Notes: generated from the sequence alone by a model not told the origin. 64,000 nucleotides of DNA from Hypomesus transpacificus (GCF_021917145.1 NC_061072.1:9635059-9699058), one strand, 5' to 3'; shown: positions 32,291 through 45,000, counted from the first letter of the stretch. Made by a program: numbers and translations.

Positions 32291-35200
32291 TTAAGTGAAG
32301 AGTTCCTCTTTGAGCCGGTGGTAACGCCCCTTCTTGTCCATGAGCTGTTGGTGGGTACCCTGCTCCACGACATGACCATCCTCAACAAAGATGATGTGGT
32401 CTGCCTTCTCAACAGTCTGCAGCCGGTGGGCCACCACCAGCACCGTCTGACCCTGAGAACCCACCAGAACCCTCTGGATCTGTGATGAACCAGAGAATTA
32501 CATAAATGAATACATTCCAGCGTGGCTGCATTGGCACTAAGGACCACAACAGTGACTGTGCAGTATTTTATATTTTCCTTTGTGGTTTGAACCTACTGTT
32601 TAAGTAACATTTAAAACAAAATGTTTTCTATTGGTTGAAACATCACTGAAATATGGTTGTGCTGTAGAGCTGGTTGTATACCGCATGCTGCATGTTGACG
32701 TCAAGATTGCTGGTGGCCTCGTCCAAGATGAGGACCTGTGGGTCTCTGACCAGGGCCCTGGCAATGGCAATGCACTGCTTCTGTCCTGAAGACAGCTTTC
32801 CCCCACACTCCCCCACATCTGAGACACACACACAGCTTAGGGGTCAGATGGCTGAGCGGTTAGGGAATGGGGCTATTACTCAGAAGGTGTGTGATGTTGG
32901 GTCCTTGGGCAAGGCAATTCACCCTACTTGCCTCGGGGGAATGTCCCTGCACTTACTGTAAGTCACTCTAAATAAGAGCCTCTGCTAAATGACTACATGT
33001 AAATGTAGCATACTAACACTTACTATTAAAACAGAGAAAGAAATAAGACAGATTGGAAACGTTTTACGAATTACATTCAGAAAATCAATTAATCCCTTAC
33101 ACGGAATGTATCCCACGAAATGTCTAGAGATGATTGAGTACATTGTGAACTTGACTGGTTGCAGAATGGTAACAATGTGACTTGACAAACCATTCCATAC
33201 CTGTGTCATAACCATTCTTCAGGTCACATATGAAGTCATGGGCGTTAGCTTTCTTGGCAGCCTCTATCACCTTCTCCAGGGTGCATCCATGCAGGCCATA
33301 CTCTATGTTGTGTCTCACAGATCCAGAGAAAAGCACAGGATCCTGGGACACCAAGGCCATCTGCGTCAGGGAGGGATGGAATCAGGTGGTTTGACAACAG
33401 CACCATACCATATGGAAACTTCAAATAGTCTCTGATAGAATACTTTCTAACGCCGGAAAAGAGATCAGTTGTCTGCAACATACTTGGAACAGTGGACATG
33501 TTTAAAAAATAATATATGAGTTGAAACACTGAGAGCAGAGTTCACACAAATGAAAGACGTAGAACTCTTAACATAGTAAATGAAGGTGCTGAGTTGTGCA
33601 GTGCCTAACATACTTTTCCGTGCAGGTATTGATGCTGGTAGCAGTGTAGGGGCTGTCCATCTAGCAGGACCTGGCCCTCCTGTGGCTCGTAGAAGCGCTC
33701 CAGCAGACTGACGCAGGAAGTCTTTCCACCTCCAGAGGGCCCCACCAGCGCTGTCATCTTCCCTGGACGCAGCTCCAGGGTCACAGACTATTAAATAAGT
33801 CAGGAAGTCAAACATGATCCCAGCAGAAGATACAGAGAAGGTATATCCCTTCTTAATGCTGTTGATTTCATTAATAAAATATTGAAAATGATAACGGTAT
33901 CATGATGTCTTGCGCATTGATCGGTTAGTTATGTCATGTTGTTTTATTTGAATGGATACCTTTAGTACAGGTTTGTCAGGCCGTGAGGGGTAGAACAAGG
34001 TGACATTGTGGAAATCAAGTCTTCCCTCTAGCTTTGCAGGAGCTAACTCCCCTGCTTCCTTCTGCTTTGGCTTTCTGTCCAGAAACTGTAAGACCTTGGC
34101 TGTGACCCCAAGAGTGTTCACCATGTCGCCAAAGCCAAACAGTATTTCCTGTGAACATGGAGACAACATCCCAAATTGTCTCAAAGCCATTCAAAAGAAA
34201 ACATATCAAATAAGTATGTGCTAATAGGTCAGGCTATTACCTTCATGTTGGTTGCCATAGGTTTCTGGTAGAGTACAAATGTGATCAGGCTACCAATGCT
34301 TAGCTGGCCCAAGGACATCAGTCTCCGACCCTGCCACAGCATGGCCACTTTTATTCCCAGAGTAACCAGCTGTAAAGACAGTGAGAGAGAAAGGAGTTTT
34401 CATGTGACAATGACAGTGATGTACATTATTTAAGTCCTGATTTTGATGAAATTATTAACTCACAATCAATAGTAACTACTTACTATCCTAAATGCAGGAA
34501 ACCTTTTCTTACCATGTAACCCAGAACTTGAATTGTAATGACATTCCCAGCAGATAACATTTAAGCTCTCTTTTTTTATCTAAACTTAGATGGGAGTGTC
34601 AGCTTACCCTTCGTGTTAGGAGGTGAACCGCACTGAAGATGCCCTTGCGCTTCTGGACCATGAACATCTGGTCCAGAGCCTCGTTGTATCTTTGCAGCTC
34701 CTTCTCCTCTGCCCTGAAGCTGCGGACCGTCCTTACTGCCCTGATGGCCTGTGAGGCCAGCTCTTTGGTCTGGGCCTGACAATCCTGAATCTGACTTTTC
34801 AGGTCCTTTTCCCAAGTGAGAAAATATTTACAGTATATGTATTATTTATTTGTTTATATAAAATATATTGTTAGTACAAATATACAAGTTGTCAAATGTA
34901 TGTGAAATCAGTACACGTTGAGTACACTTCCAATTGTGTAGAAAAATACAAAGATAGTGAAAATGTATTAGGCTGTCATTTAATACATTAAGGTATACCA
35001 TTTTTCCGCGAGGGGTTGTATTGCACAAATGACATTTTGATTTACTTTTGTTGTTTGTAGTTATCAGACGAGTATGTATAATGTGTAGCTTTTGCTGTTA
35101 GAAAAGCAGCTACAGTTATAGTTCATTCAATCTTTTTCGGTGCTCCGTCTCTGTATGTTTACCTGCCCGTAGGTGTTGTACGTGTTCTGCAGAAAGGCCA

Positions 35201-36903
35201 GGATGGGCATCTCCACACAGGTGAGCAGGGTGAGCTCCCAGGATAGACCCAGCATCAACACCAGCATGAGCCCTGTCTTCACCATGCTGCGCACCAGCAC
35301 GTTGGCGTTCAGCGCCACTGAGCGACCCATTTTGTCCACGTCAGAAGCCAAGCGGGAGGACAGACTTCCTAGGACCGGACGAAGAAGGAGAATGTGTGTC
35401 ATTGACCAGGGAATTGAATGGGGACCTGGGAATTGAATGGGGACCTGGGAATTGAATGGGGACCTGGGAATTGAATGGGGACCTGGGAATTGAATGGGGA
35501 CCTGGGAATTGAATGGGGACCTGGGAATTGAATGGGGACCTGGGAATTGAATGGGGACCTGGGAATTGAAAGGGGAAAACTCTTTCCCTGACCCTCTGAC
35601 CCATCTATACAAACACACAAGTGAAATGACGTCAACTGTGTTTCTGTGTCCGTCTCACCTGGCTTGTTCTCCTCAAAGAAGGGTATGTCCTGTAGCAACA
35701 GGTTGTGGAACAATATGTGTTTCATTCTCAAGTTAAGTCTGCACAGGCTAACCATGAACATGCCACCTCGCAAACCGGAGAACAGTGAGCTGGAGAGTGA
35801 ACAAACAAGCACACACCTGATGAAGAATGATCTCTCACTACAGAATGATCTCTCACTACAGAATGATCTCTCACTACAGAATGATCTCTCACTACAGAAT
35901 GATCTCTCACTACAGAATGATCTCTCACTACAGAATGATCTTTCACTACAGAATGATCTCTCACTACAGAATGATCTTTCACTACAGAATGATCTCTCAC
36001 TACAGAATGATCTCTCACTACAGAATGATCTCTCACTACAGAATGATCTCTCACTACAGAATGATCTCTCACTACAGAATGATCTCTCACTACAGAATGA
36101 TCTCTCACTACAGAATGATCTCTCACTACAGACGTCTCAGAACACAGTTATTACTGTAGTTGATTAAACACAGACATTCCCTACCTCCCAAGTGAGACCA
36201 GCGCTAGGATTCCAATGGCGTAACTAAAGCTGTCATGATGTTGATGCTGATCTCTCAGCATATCTATCACTTTGCCTTGGCAATACGGGATAAATGTATC
36301 ACCTGTAAAACAAATTTAATTGATTTGCTCAACCCCCAGGTTACAAGCACAGACCGTTAGATTGACTAGACCCACATCATACACAGTGGGACGATGAACG
36401 CTATACTCACTTATTACTCCAACGATCAGGAAGGAAAATGCTGCAGTCAGGTGGAAGGCATCAGGTCTGCAGTATCTCACCACCCTCATTAACACCACCC
36501 GGGACTTTGATTCTTTTCGAGTCTCACCATCAGGAAAGACCGCCTCCCATGCCAGACAGGCCACGGAAGAGGAGAATAGTGACAGCAGTGCAATGCTGGG
36601 TTCAGGAATCGGACCATGTGGGTCTGAGGTAGATCCTGATATCACACACTTGCGTCCACTCTCAAACACAGGAGGCAAAAGGCACAGCATTGTCACCCAC
36701 CTCCACAAAGCTGGTTGGGGCTTTCCATCGGTGTATAGCAGAGTAAGCGAGTAAAGACATATCCACCTCAAGCCTCCTAAAACCCACAACCCGCCTAGTC
36801 CTCCACAGCTGGAAAATTTAGACAACATTAACCAAGTCCAGAATACAACCCAGAGCGTCAGGTCATAGATAATCAATAGCCCCCAAGTTCTGACCGAAGC
36901 CAT
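32291..36903 (-). CDS. tap2t: TAP2-type ABC peptide transporter, probably teleost tap2t
   Basis: Eleven coding exons: 36903-36411, 36302-36185, 35789-35659, 35368-35163, 34805-34608, 34369-34241, 34148-33960, 33787-33614, 33360-33201, 32818-32682 and 32479-32291. Phases agree, total 2124 bases, 707 residues (human TAP2 about 690-700). TAP heterodimers pump cytosolic peptides into the ER for MHC class I. A hydrophobic N-terminal domain (residues 1-150) precedes the ABC membrane domain ([29 protein letters not shown]). The nucleotide-binding domain has Walker A GPSGGGKT at 504-511, Q-loop [12 protein letters not shown], signature LSSGQ at 608-612, Walker B VLILDEA at 628-634 and the H-loop histidine near 663 (VVAHR). 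LSSGQ departs from LSGGQ, as human TAP2 does (LAAGQ). [10 protein letters not shown] and the exon layout favour TAP2 over TAP1 or ABCB9. The symbol is chosen because this copy lies outside any MHC gene neighbourhood. An interferon element lies upstream. Confidence 0.85.
32841..33008 (+). mobile_element. tRNA-derived SINE, copy B (internally deleted)
   Basis: The head GGGTCAGATGGCTGAGCGGT is followed by a shortened body without the B box. It then continues GGGCAAGGCAATTCACCCTA and ends CTGCTAAATGACTACATGTAAATG. Same family as the copy at 21133. It sits in the tap2t intron between exons 33360-33201 and 32818-32682, antisense to the gene. Confidence 0.75.
35411..35571. repeat. 19-base minisatellite in tap2t intron
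   Basis: About 8.5 nearly identical copies of GAATTGAATGGGGACCTGG run head to tail in the 290-base intron between tap2t exons 35789-35659 and 35368-35163. The repeat creates spurious open frames in several phases. Confidence 0.95.
35825..36130. repeat. 18-base minisatellite, 17 copies, in tap2t intron
   Basis: Seventeen copies of GAATGATCTCTCACTACA fill 306 of the 395 bases of the intron between tap2t exons 36302-36185 and 35789-35659. Two copies carry the same C-to-T change (GATCTTTCAC). Because the unit is a multiple of three without stops, both strands stay open. That is an artefact of period, not coding. Confidence 0.97.
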
Positions 36904-37148
36904 TTCTAATAGGTAAATGTAGACAGGTATTAGTCCTAATCGTTGATCCTAGAGAAAACAGAAACATGTTACATACATGAGCATCTAGACCAGAACTCTG
37001 CTAATGTTAGACTACGTATCTTAAACACCACCCGTTGCATTTTTCCTAATCCTGAATCCATCATTGAAATATCTGGTTCATGCAGGATTATAAAGATACG
37101 TTACCTCCGTATCAAAAAGTGAATACGATTCTTTGTCTATAGGCCTAC

Positions 37149-37190
37149 CTTCGTTACGTTTTGAAATGAGTGTTACTAAAAAAATACGTT
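37149..37190 (-). other. Predicted non-coding leader exon of tap2t (3' boundary only)
   Basis: On the minus strand AACGAAG|GTAGGC at 37149/37148 is a good donor, and TTTTCTCTAG|GATC at 36948 is a good acceptor 45 bases before the start codon. A short leader exon with a 200-base intron is therefore likely. The transcription start (right edge here) is a guess. Confidence 0.4.
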
Positions 37191-37198
37191 TTGCTTTT

Positions 37199-37211
37199 AC
37201 TTTCACTTTCC
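37199..37211 (-). promoter_or_regulatory. Interferon-stimulated response element (ISRE) upstream of tap2t
   Basis: Read on the minus strand the site is GGAAAGTGAAAGT, followed by AAAAG: two GAAA cores with the two-base spacing bound by IRF factors and ISGF3. It lies about 50 bases upstream of the predicted leader-exon donor and about 300 bases upstream of the tap2t start codon. This is the expected control for an antigen-processing gene. Sequence match is seen; function is inferred. Confidence 0.65.
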
Positions 37212-37357
37212 ATCTGAGCAAGATCAACATAAACTTTGCACGAATTCAAGGATCTGTGGTTTGGGTGGATTGTAGTTTGATGTATATTTGGCAAAGCCTC
37301 GTACTCTTCACACGTTTTGAGTTTCGGCAGCTTTGACGAAAATATCATGAAGGTTTG

Positions 37358-38403
37358 ACATTCAAATTTATTAGATTCACGTATCGCAACTTGATGGCCG
37401 CACGATGGATTCCTTTCCCCCCTCCCCAACAGAAACAATTACCAAACAATTCATCAATTCATTAACATTCATTAATGAGCCTTCAGAGAAAAACATCTTC
37501 GTAAACATCCTCCTCCAAGCGCACATGAATTTCAGACGTACACACATGTATTGTACATTTATTATACTGTCGTCAATCCCTATATTCAATGTATATAAAT
37601 AATCAATTTTATGAAAAAATATATACTTTGGCCGTAGCATTGCCCTACAGTAAAAAAGAAAGAATATAAAATCTCCCATTGCAAAAAAATCATACCCACT
37701 ACAACTTCATCAGTAACATTATTATGAAGAATAATATCTTGGACAAAACTGGCCTCAGTCAGACTTCAGCAGCCATCCGTATCTACATTTTCTCTAGAAA
37801 TTCGTCATCGCAGTAACCTACTTAGTAGTGTCATGTTTTTACACTGATTACGATCAAATTATCCACACATGGAAATAATGCGGTCACAATTCTATCCTTT
37901 CTTTGAAATATATATAGAGAACATGCAGTATTTATCATATAGCTACACTATGAATACTTATAAATATAGAAAATGTTTTGTGTTGCATACTAGTTGTCAT
38001 CAACCCACTTAAGTTGTGATTTCAGTCACAGTTTAACTTTTACAAGGCACAAATTGTATATATTGTACTAAAAAGTACTTATTTATAGAAGGCAAAACAT
38101 ATCAGCTTGATTACAAACAGTATTGTACATACTGTAAAATCAATAAATTACCATTGATCTTATCAATTCATATATTATACATTTAACATGAATCACCCCC
38201 TTAACACTCACTTAACAGTTAAAAATAACGAATGTAATCTATACGATATGGCTTCATGGTAAGGGTAATCGTGACCAAATGTTTGATTCTTTAACATCTG
38301 AGTCAGAACAGCTGCACATGACATACAGTACAATCCCATTCAAGTGTGTGAAGTACACTTCTGTGTGTTTTGGTGAATGTTTTTGGCTGTTGAACAGAGA
38401 CAT
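37358..38403 (-). other. slc16a5 3' untranslated region and flank (probable)
   Basis: AT-rich sequence downstream of the slc16a5 stop on the minus strand. TTTATT at 37558 and 37367 (AATAAA on the minus strand) are candidate poly(A) signals. No ORF of note was seen. Confidence 0.4.
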
Positions 38404-41400
38404 TTACAGTTTGGTAGTGTCTAGTGTCTCAGAGTCGGAGGCCTTGTCTCTGTCTCTCTCTGTGGGCACGCTACTGTGCTGGAGCTCTGCGGCGACGTCA
38501 ACAGCAAGCTTTGGTGGGTCGTTCTGAGCTGACAGCTGCCCCCTTGGCACCGCGTCCCTTTTGCCCAGGCAGTAAAAGGACACCATGAGGAATAGCGCAG
38601 ATGAGGCAACTGTGGCACTGCAGGCAAAGAAGACTACGAAATACTTGCCCGTTTTGTCGATCAGGATTCCTAGAACAAGAATGTAAGTTATTATTACTTG
38701 GTTATCGTTCATCTACAATCGTATATCTACCACCAATCGTATGCCTGAGAACCTCAACTTTATTTAACATTACTATTGTTGCACTACCTCCACTCTTATT
38801 TTTATTTTTTGCTCATACTTGTACTATCTGTCCTTGTATTGTTTTTCTGTTTTGTCTTGTTGTTCTATTTGTAATGTTATAGTCTGCATGGAGAATACCA
38901 AATCAAATTCCTATTATTGTATACATGGCCAAATAAAGTTGAATTGAATTGAACAGAACACATAAGCTTGAATGATAAGATAACCTGCATGCTCATTATA
39001 GTGTCCTCCACCCTCTTACCTAAGGCCTGTAATTGATACCCCCTGGTGTCTGAACCCTGACTCTCAACATGGGACATTCCATTCTAGCCAAGACACACCC
39101 ACGGACACATTCTAAAGAGGAAATTGGGCTTGGCTTTCTTTGGGTGCACATGATTGGTGTCCATAGTCTCTTATAGAAAATACTTTTGTTGCTGAAAGCA
39201 ATTCAACTTGTTTTTCTATGAGGTTTCAATGTTTCCAAACATCGTAGCATTACTTTTTCTTCTTATTGTCTGTCATGTTTTTTTTTAAGTATAGGGCAAG
39301 ATGTAAATAAATAGTATAGTAGTACTCAGCTATCTAATTTTAGTCATAATAAATTTAAGCCATATGAATGTTTTCAATGTTTGGGTTAACATTAAAATGC
39401 AGCCTCTGATTACCCCTCATCTCTCACCAGGGAGCACCGTTTTGGTTGTATTACTAAAACCAAACCTAAGCCTATCTTTACTATAACTTTCAGCACAAAC
39501 TATAACTAACACACACACCAACACACCCAGTACCTGCGAGTGGAGGGCCTATAAGCAGGGTAACACTTTCCATGATGGAGAGCAAGCCGAGAGCCGCGGG
39601 GAAGCGGCTCATCTCCACGTTGTCCATCAGCACAGTGAACATCAACGACCCCACTAGGCTCATGGACAGCCCGTATATCACCACGTAAACTAGCAGCACG
39701 GGGAAGGTAGCGCCGATGCAACAGATGCTGTTGCTCAGCCCGTTGACCAGCAGGGCAAATGAGAATACATAGATGTGGCGCCCTTTGAACCAGGGCAAGC
39801 TAAAGAGGATGCCGACAGGTGGCCGCACCACGATGTTGACGATGCCCAGGACTGAGAGCAGCAGCGCCGCCCTGCTCTGGTCCATACCGTTGTCCGTAGC
39901 GTACGGCACCAGGTAAATCAGCGGCACCACGAACCCCAGCATCATCCAGGTGATGCCGATGGCGTAGACGCGATACCGCAGGTTGCTACTCAGGAGGTCA
40001 AAGGCCATGTGTTTACGCAGGGAGCCCAGCCCGCTAGTCCACAGTGACTTCACGGTACACTTCAGCCTCTCCTCCTCGGGCTGAGAGGGGGCGTGGTTTA
40101 TGAGCGGCTGCCCTCGTCGCCGCGGGGGCCCCACGGGCCTCATCACGGCACCGCATACACTGCAGTTGAGAAGCACAGCGCCCAGCACCAAGAAGCTGCC
40201 CCGCCAGCCCAGTTCAGTATGGAGGTAGTTCCCCAGAAGGGGTAGGGTGCACAGGCCCAGGGCAGTGCCCGTGGATGACATGGCGTTGGCGAACGCACGG
40301 CGGCGCACAAAGTAGTGGCCAAGGATTGTTACCGCAGGCTGGAAACTGAAGCAGAACCCCAAACCTGTCATGACAGAGATTGTTGTTAGTAATGATGGGG
40401 TGAGTTCCATTCCATAAAGATCTTTCCTTGCAGGTGTTCTTTATTTGGCAGGTTCAATCCAATTAAAACACCTCATAATATAGGGTAACAAACGTTAAAA
40501 TTAGGTGGTGCTGTGCTCAGGGAATGTTTTTCAGTAACGGATTAGATTAATCACTCTCCATAGATGAATCACTGAGAGGCCACAGACCTGTGATAACACC
40601 AGTTGTGATGTAGAGCTCTGTCATGGTGTGAGTGAAAGAGCTGGCAGCCATTCCCAGCCCACTCAGGACTCCGCCCAGCATCACAGTCACCCGGCAACCA
40701 AATCTCTCCACCAACACGCTGCAGAAAGGACCTGTAGGATTGAAGCTATTAGTTAAATACACAATGGGGCATTAAACTACTCTCAAGCTTTAGAAGTGCA
40801 AGGGCATTTTCCTTAATCCAACAAAACCTCGTAACATCTTGCGTAACATCTCAACTTGGCCTCTTAAACAAAGTAGGGGTTTGTGCACCAACACAAAATA
40901 ACATGTGTGTACAATGTGTACATTTGCTCTCACATGCACACACAGTTTTCTAGTATAAATAATATTTCATACACACACTGTTCATTGCATACAGTATTTG
41001 TGGGGTATATAATGCCCTTAAGTAACTGCTCTTTGATTGGAACTGAGAAAAATGGCTTCACATTGTAGCTTGGTTGACTATTTTCTCTACTGAAACATAA
41101 GATTCAACCAAAGTTGTCCGAGCAAGTATGAATTGCACCAAAGACAACAGAAACTCAATTTGGACCAAATGGCTAGTTACTGACCTTGTGCTTGGGAGGG
41201 CAGTATAATGTTATAATATTTCCTCTCATAATCTTTGCTCTTTAATTGTTGTTACTTTCTATAAGTAAAATTGTAGGAGAAATGACTCAAGAGAGAACAC
41301 CGGGATGAACATTAGACACAGCCAATGACTAGTCTCAATAAAAAGTAGGATTCTCTGATTATTTAGCACACTTAGTCAGTGTTTGTTTTGCCTACAAGTC

Positions 41401-42090
41401 TGAAAATGCCAACATTTCAGATATTGGCTCTACAAACTCTTCATGACTAGTACCAAAGAATGTCACCTTCCCACTTTTCTAAGCCTATAATCCAACATGC
41501 TTGACCAGGTCCTTCAACCACTCCTCACAGTGTAAAAGTGTACAAGGGTGATACGACAGGTTCTTAAGGGGTACTTTACTGGTTAAGGCACCCTTTTTTG
41601 ACAAGTCATCGTTATTTCCCCCCTATCAAATGACTAACAAATAAATAAATAAAACAGACATCTGAATACATTTCTGAACAGCCTGTCACATATACACAGT
41701 CTAGTTTTCAATTTATAGAAAAGCTTTACCTCCAGCATGAAGTACTGATGTCATTATAGAAGGCACCCAGGAGGTCTGGCTATTGGTGGCTTGGAACTCT
41801 CTCTGTAGATCAATGTAGAAGATGCCAATGCATGAGGGAAAGGCCAGGGTCAGAGCCAGGACCATGATGGTGGCCGCCAGAACCACCCAGCCCCAGCCTC
41901 CATCAGGAGCGGTCACCGCCCCATCCATGGGTAGTGAGGGTCTGGGTTCATGGCCTCTCTCCTCTCCCTGGTCAGTGTCACACACACTGCCATCTGGATA
42001 CTGCTCCATGTCTGCAGGCTGTTTGGGGGCTTTGCTCTCCATCTGGAGGCAGTCTCCTGCCCCCTTGTTTCCATTCCTCTGGTTCATCAT
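38404..42090 (-). CDS. slc16a5: Monocarboxylate transporter 6 (solute carrier 16A5)
   Basis: Four coding exons, 42090-41730, 40731-40588, 40364-39534 and 38669-38404, give 1602 bases and 533 residues (human about 505). It is a 12-helix major facilitator protein of the plasma membrane; MCT6 carries drugs and organic anions such as bumetanide rather than lactate. The MCT signature APDGGWGWVVL (residues 61-71) opens helix 1. The next segments closely follow human SLC16A5: PSCIGIFYIDLQREFQATNS, SILVERFGCR-like SVLVERFGCRVTVMLGGVLS, FVRRRAFANAMSS and LPLLGNYL. The cytosolic loop near residues 255-290 is charged, and the C-terminal tail is acidic. The N-terminus before helix 1 is about 50 residues longer than in human. 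A neighbouring ATG three bases downstream could also start translation. Confidence 0.95.
38702..38955 (+). mobile_element. LINE 3'-end relic (L2/CR1-like)
   Basis: The stretch ends CATGGCCAAATAAAGTTGAATTGAATTGAAC. The GGCCAATAAAGCTGATTCTGA-type end with a short terminal repeat is characteristic of degraded fish L2/CR1-like retrotransposon tails, here with GAATT repeats. Upstream pyrimidine-rich sequence fits the same 3' region. It lies in the slc16a5 intron, antisense to the gene. No coding remains. Confidence 0.45.
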
Positions 42091-45000
42091 TGGCTGAGGT
42101 CTTTGGTCAATGCCTCAGGAATGGCTGGCCAGGGTGGACTACAGGTTGTTTCACACTCCATCTTTCTGTATCTTTAAATCTACAAACATGACCAGAGAAA
42201 GGAAATACATTAGAATGGTCTTTCAGTTCAACAGTTAAAATCTATGTAAATTATAGCAGGCATTCAGTGTTTGTAGTAGTAGGGAGGAATTGGCGCAGCT
42301 TCTAAAAGTTTCATGCTTTTGTTGATATATACTGCAAGCATAAATTGCCTACAGTTGGAAACTAAAATCGACGTCAAACTTTGTATTCAACAATCCCACG
42401 TGAGACTGTAGCAGCCTAGTCTACGAATCATAATGGAAGCCTAAAGCATATCCGCCGTCGAACTCTGAGAAGTTAACTATGTTTTGCTCATTTTGCGTGA
42501 ATAAATGTACAAAAACACTGATGATAACCTACTATGTCGTGAGTAATGGAAGCCTAGTATTACAGTGTATGTTCATTCCTTAAAAAAAAGATCGCATAGT
42601 CATTTATATTGCGTTATTTTATGATAGGCTACTATTGTAATATTAAAACTGATATGTTAGGCTTGACGCCGCATATTGAAGCCTATAAAGAAACCACGCC
42701 AGCCCAACATCATAATAAAATCCAATATCCTAAGGCGCATGACAATAAACTATGAGATATCCGTAAATGTCCGCATTTTTTCACAACACAATTTTAAACT
42801 CTCCTTTACGTACCATTTGTATGCCCATTCGTGTTTTAATCCTTCACATATGTGTTACATCGTAAGCAACTGGGAACCCAAGTCTTGACTGTCGGGTTCT
42901 CAGTGGGAGGAGACAGCGAGTTTTGATGCGGTCCACGCATTAAGGTCATAGCCACTGAATTCTTACGAAGGCAATGCAAGCCTAAATATCGTGCTTTTAC
43001 CTATTAGGAAAATATGTTTTGAACTGTTAATTAGGGCAAATTAGCACATCTACAAGAATAGCTTTTTCCGGAGTCAGACTTGGAAGAATAAGGATATTTC
43101 ATGAGGATCTCATAGGAGGAAGTACTAGCAAATCCCTGGGGTTTGTTCTGTAGTCTAGCCCTGGCGCTACATTTTTCATGCTAGTAATTAAACTAATACA
43201 TTCTTGTCTAGATTGTGAAATATAAATTGTATCGTTTGATACTGCACATTTGCTATCCATTCGAAATACATAGGCACTGTATGAGACACATACTGCACTT
43301 TGTGTAATAATAAAGCTGTCCATATTGGAAATATGAAAACGTCCTCAATCCTCTACATAAGCCTACTGTATTGCAGATGGTGGAGTAAATGCATTACAAC
43401 TATCCACTGATAACTGTGTGGGTGCAGACAACACACAACACATTGTAAAACACAGACACATTTTATGATTAAAAACCAGACTGGATTTTGTTAAAATTGT
43501 TACATTTAAAGAAAATGCATTTGTAGACAAAAGTTCCCAAAATATAAAATAAATAAAAAGAAAATCGGACCCAATTTTTTTTTTTTTTTTAGCTTCCCAA
43601 CAGTTCTCCACAGTCGCCATTGACAATATTCACATTTGACATCAATATACTGTTGATAAATTAACACACTAAAAATAACTGTTAATAGTTGACATTTTAG
43701 TACGTCTAAATGTGTGTACAAGTGTGTATGTGTTGTATACAAATCCATGCAGGTGTTTACAGATTAACTATGACAGAATGAGCCACGACTCAAAACATTC
43801 TCTTCATTTTGTATTTGAATAAATGTGATACCCAAAGTGATGGGTCTGCAATTTGTGTCCAGTTTTAATAAGACATTAGTTTGTTGGTTAATTCTGTTAA
43901 TTCCATTTTAAACTAGTTATTTCACCTTTTGTTAAACTGAAGTGACAGGATACAAAAACAACATATAAACAAAACATATGATTAGAGAATAAGGTATTGT
44001 TGTAGACCCAATGTCCCACACAAGAAATCTACACCTATTAGAGCCATGCCTTCCTCTTGCTCTCCAACCATGCATCACATACACTTTGCACTAACACAGA
44101 GGTCAGACAAAATCCAGTACACAACATCGTAATCTCTAGAACAATACATGCTCTCATTTTTTCACGTGCCAGAGCGTGACGTTATGTTTTTTCTTCTTCA
44201 GATTAGTAAAAATAGCACGTCAGGGGTACTGAGTGCAGGTGAGGGGGCAAATCAATATTTTTTTTCTGAGGTTTTCAGAAGGTAGTTTGATTCAAATTTT
44301 AATTAACCCTCTACAGGGCGAAATGAATAGATGTGAAAAAATAAAGGTAGACAGGAAAGATTTTCACTCTGGTGAAAAATAAGTGCTTCAAAAGATGATC
44401 TAAAAAATAGGATCAATATAGATGGTTTTCAATGGCCTATATCATGCAACTCAAAGAGAAAAAGCCTAATAAAATGCCAGTCTTTTCATTTCCCCCAGAA
44501 GGTGCACTGCTGGCATTTACTAAGATAAAATCAGAACACTCCTAACATCTGTTCTCTGCTCCTATTGTGTTTGGTTGTGGTGTACTGTAAACTTAATCCA
44601 CCACTTGTGTTCACGTCTCTGAATGGACAAAAAGCTGAAAAATGCGGACAACAAATAAAGCTTGCGCAGCAACAGGTCACGAGAGTCGAATCAAATAATT
44701 GGCACAAAGGAAATTCGAGTTAAGCCTGATAATCTGTGCTACACATAAACAAATATTAATGATGACTAAAGACTTGGTTAAGACGATTCCCGAGGACATT
44801 TCACTCTCAAAGACAGATGAATAATGAAGACTGAACTGAGGACTACACCATTCCAAACCTCAGGGTCTCCTAGGGTATTCTAAAGGTATGGGAGGAGCCT
44901 CACTAGCCCCATGACAAAGGGGACAACAACTGTGCACAACACAGGTCAAAGGCACAACACTGGACATGGACGAAGGGGAAAGAGAACCCAATGGGAACTT

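Noticed and set aside
32643-32681. Apparent stop soon after DEATSNLDV in the tap2t nucleotide-binding domain, suggesting a pseudogene
   Set aside because: A donor GCG|GTATAC at 32682/32681 precedes it and joins in phase to [10 protein letters not shown], restoring a normal-length domain.
35127-35618. Minus-strand open frame mixing [16 protein letters not shown] repeats with tap2t residues
   Set aside because: It is the 19-base minisatellite read through into tap2t exon 35368-35163; the TAG acceptor at 35369-35371 marks the true exon start.
35411-36130. Regular direct repeats that could be mistaken for a CRISPR array
   Set aside because: Units are contiguous with no unique spacers, and the context is a vertebrate intron.
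35646-36167. Open frames of 110-173 residues on both strands made of repeated LQNDLS, MISHYR or VRDHSV units
   Set aside because: They are a by-product of the 18-base minisatellite in a tap2t intron: its period is a multiple of three and it has no stop in several frames.
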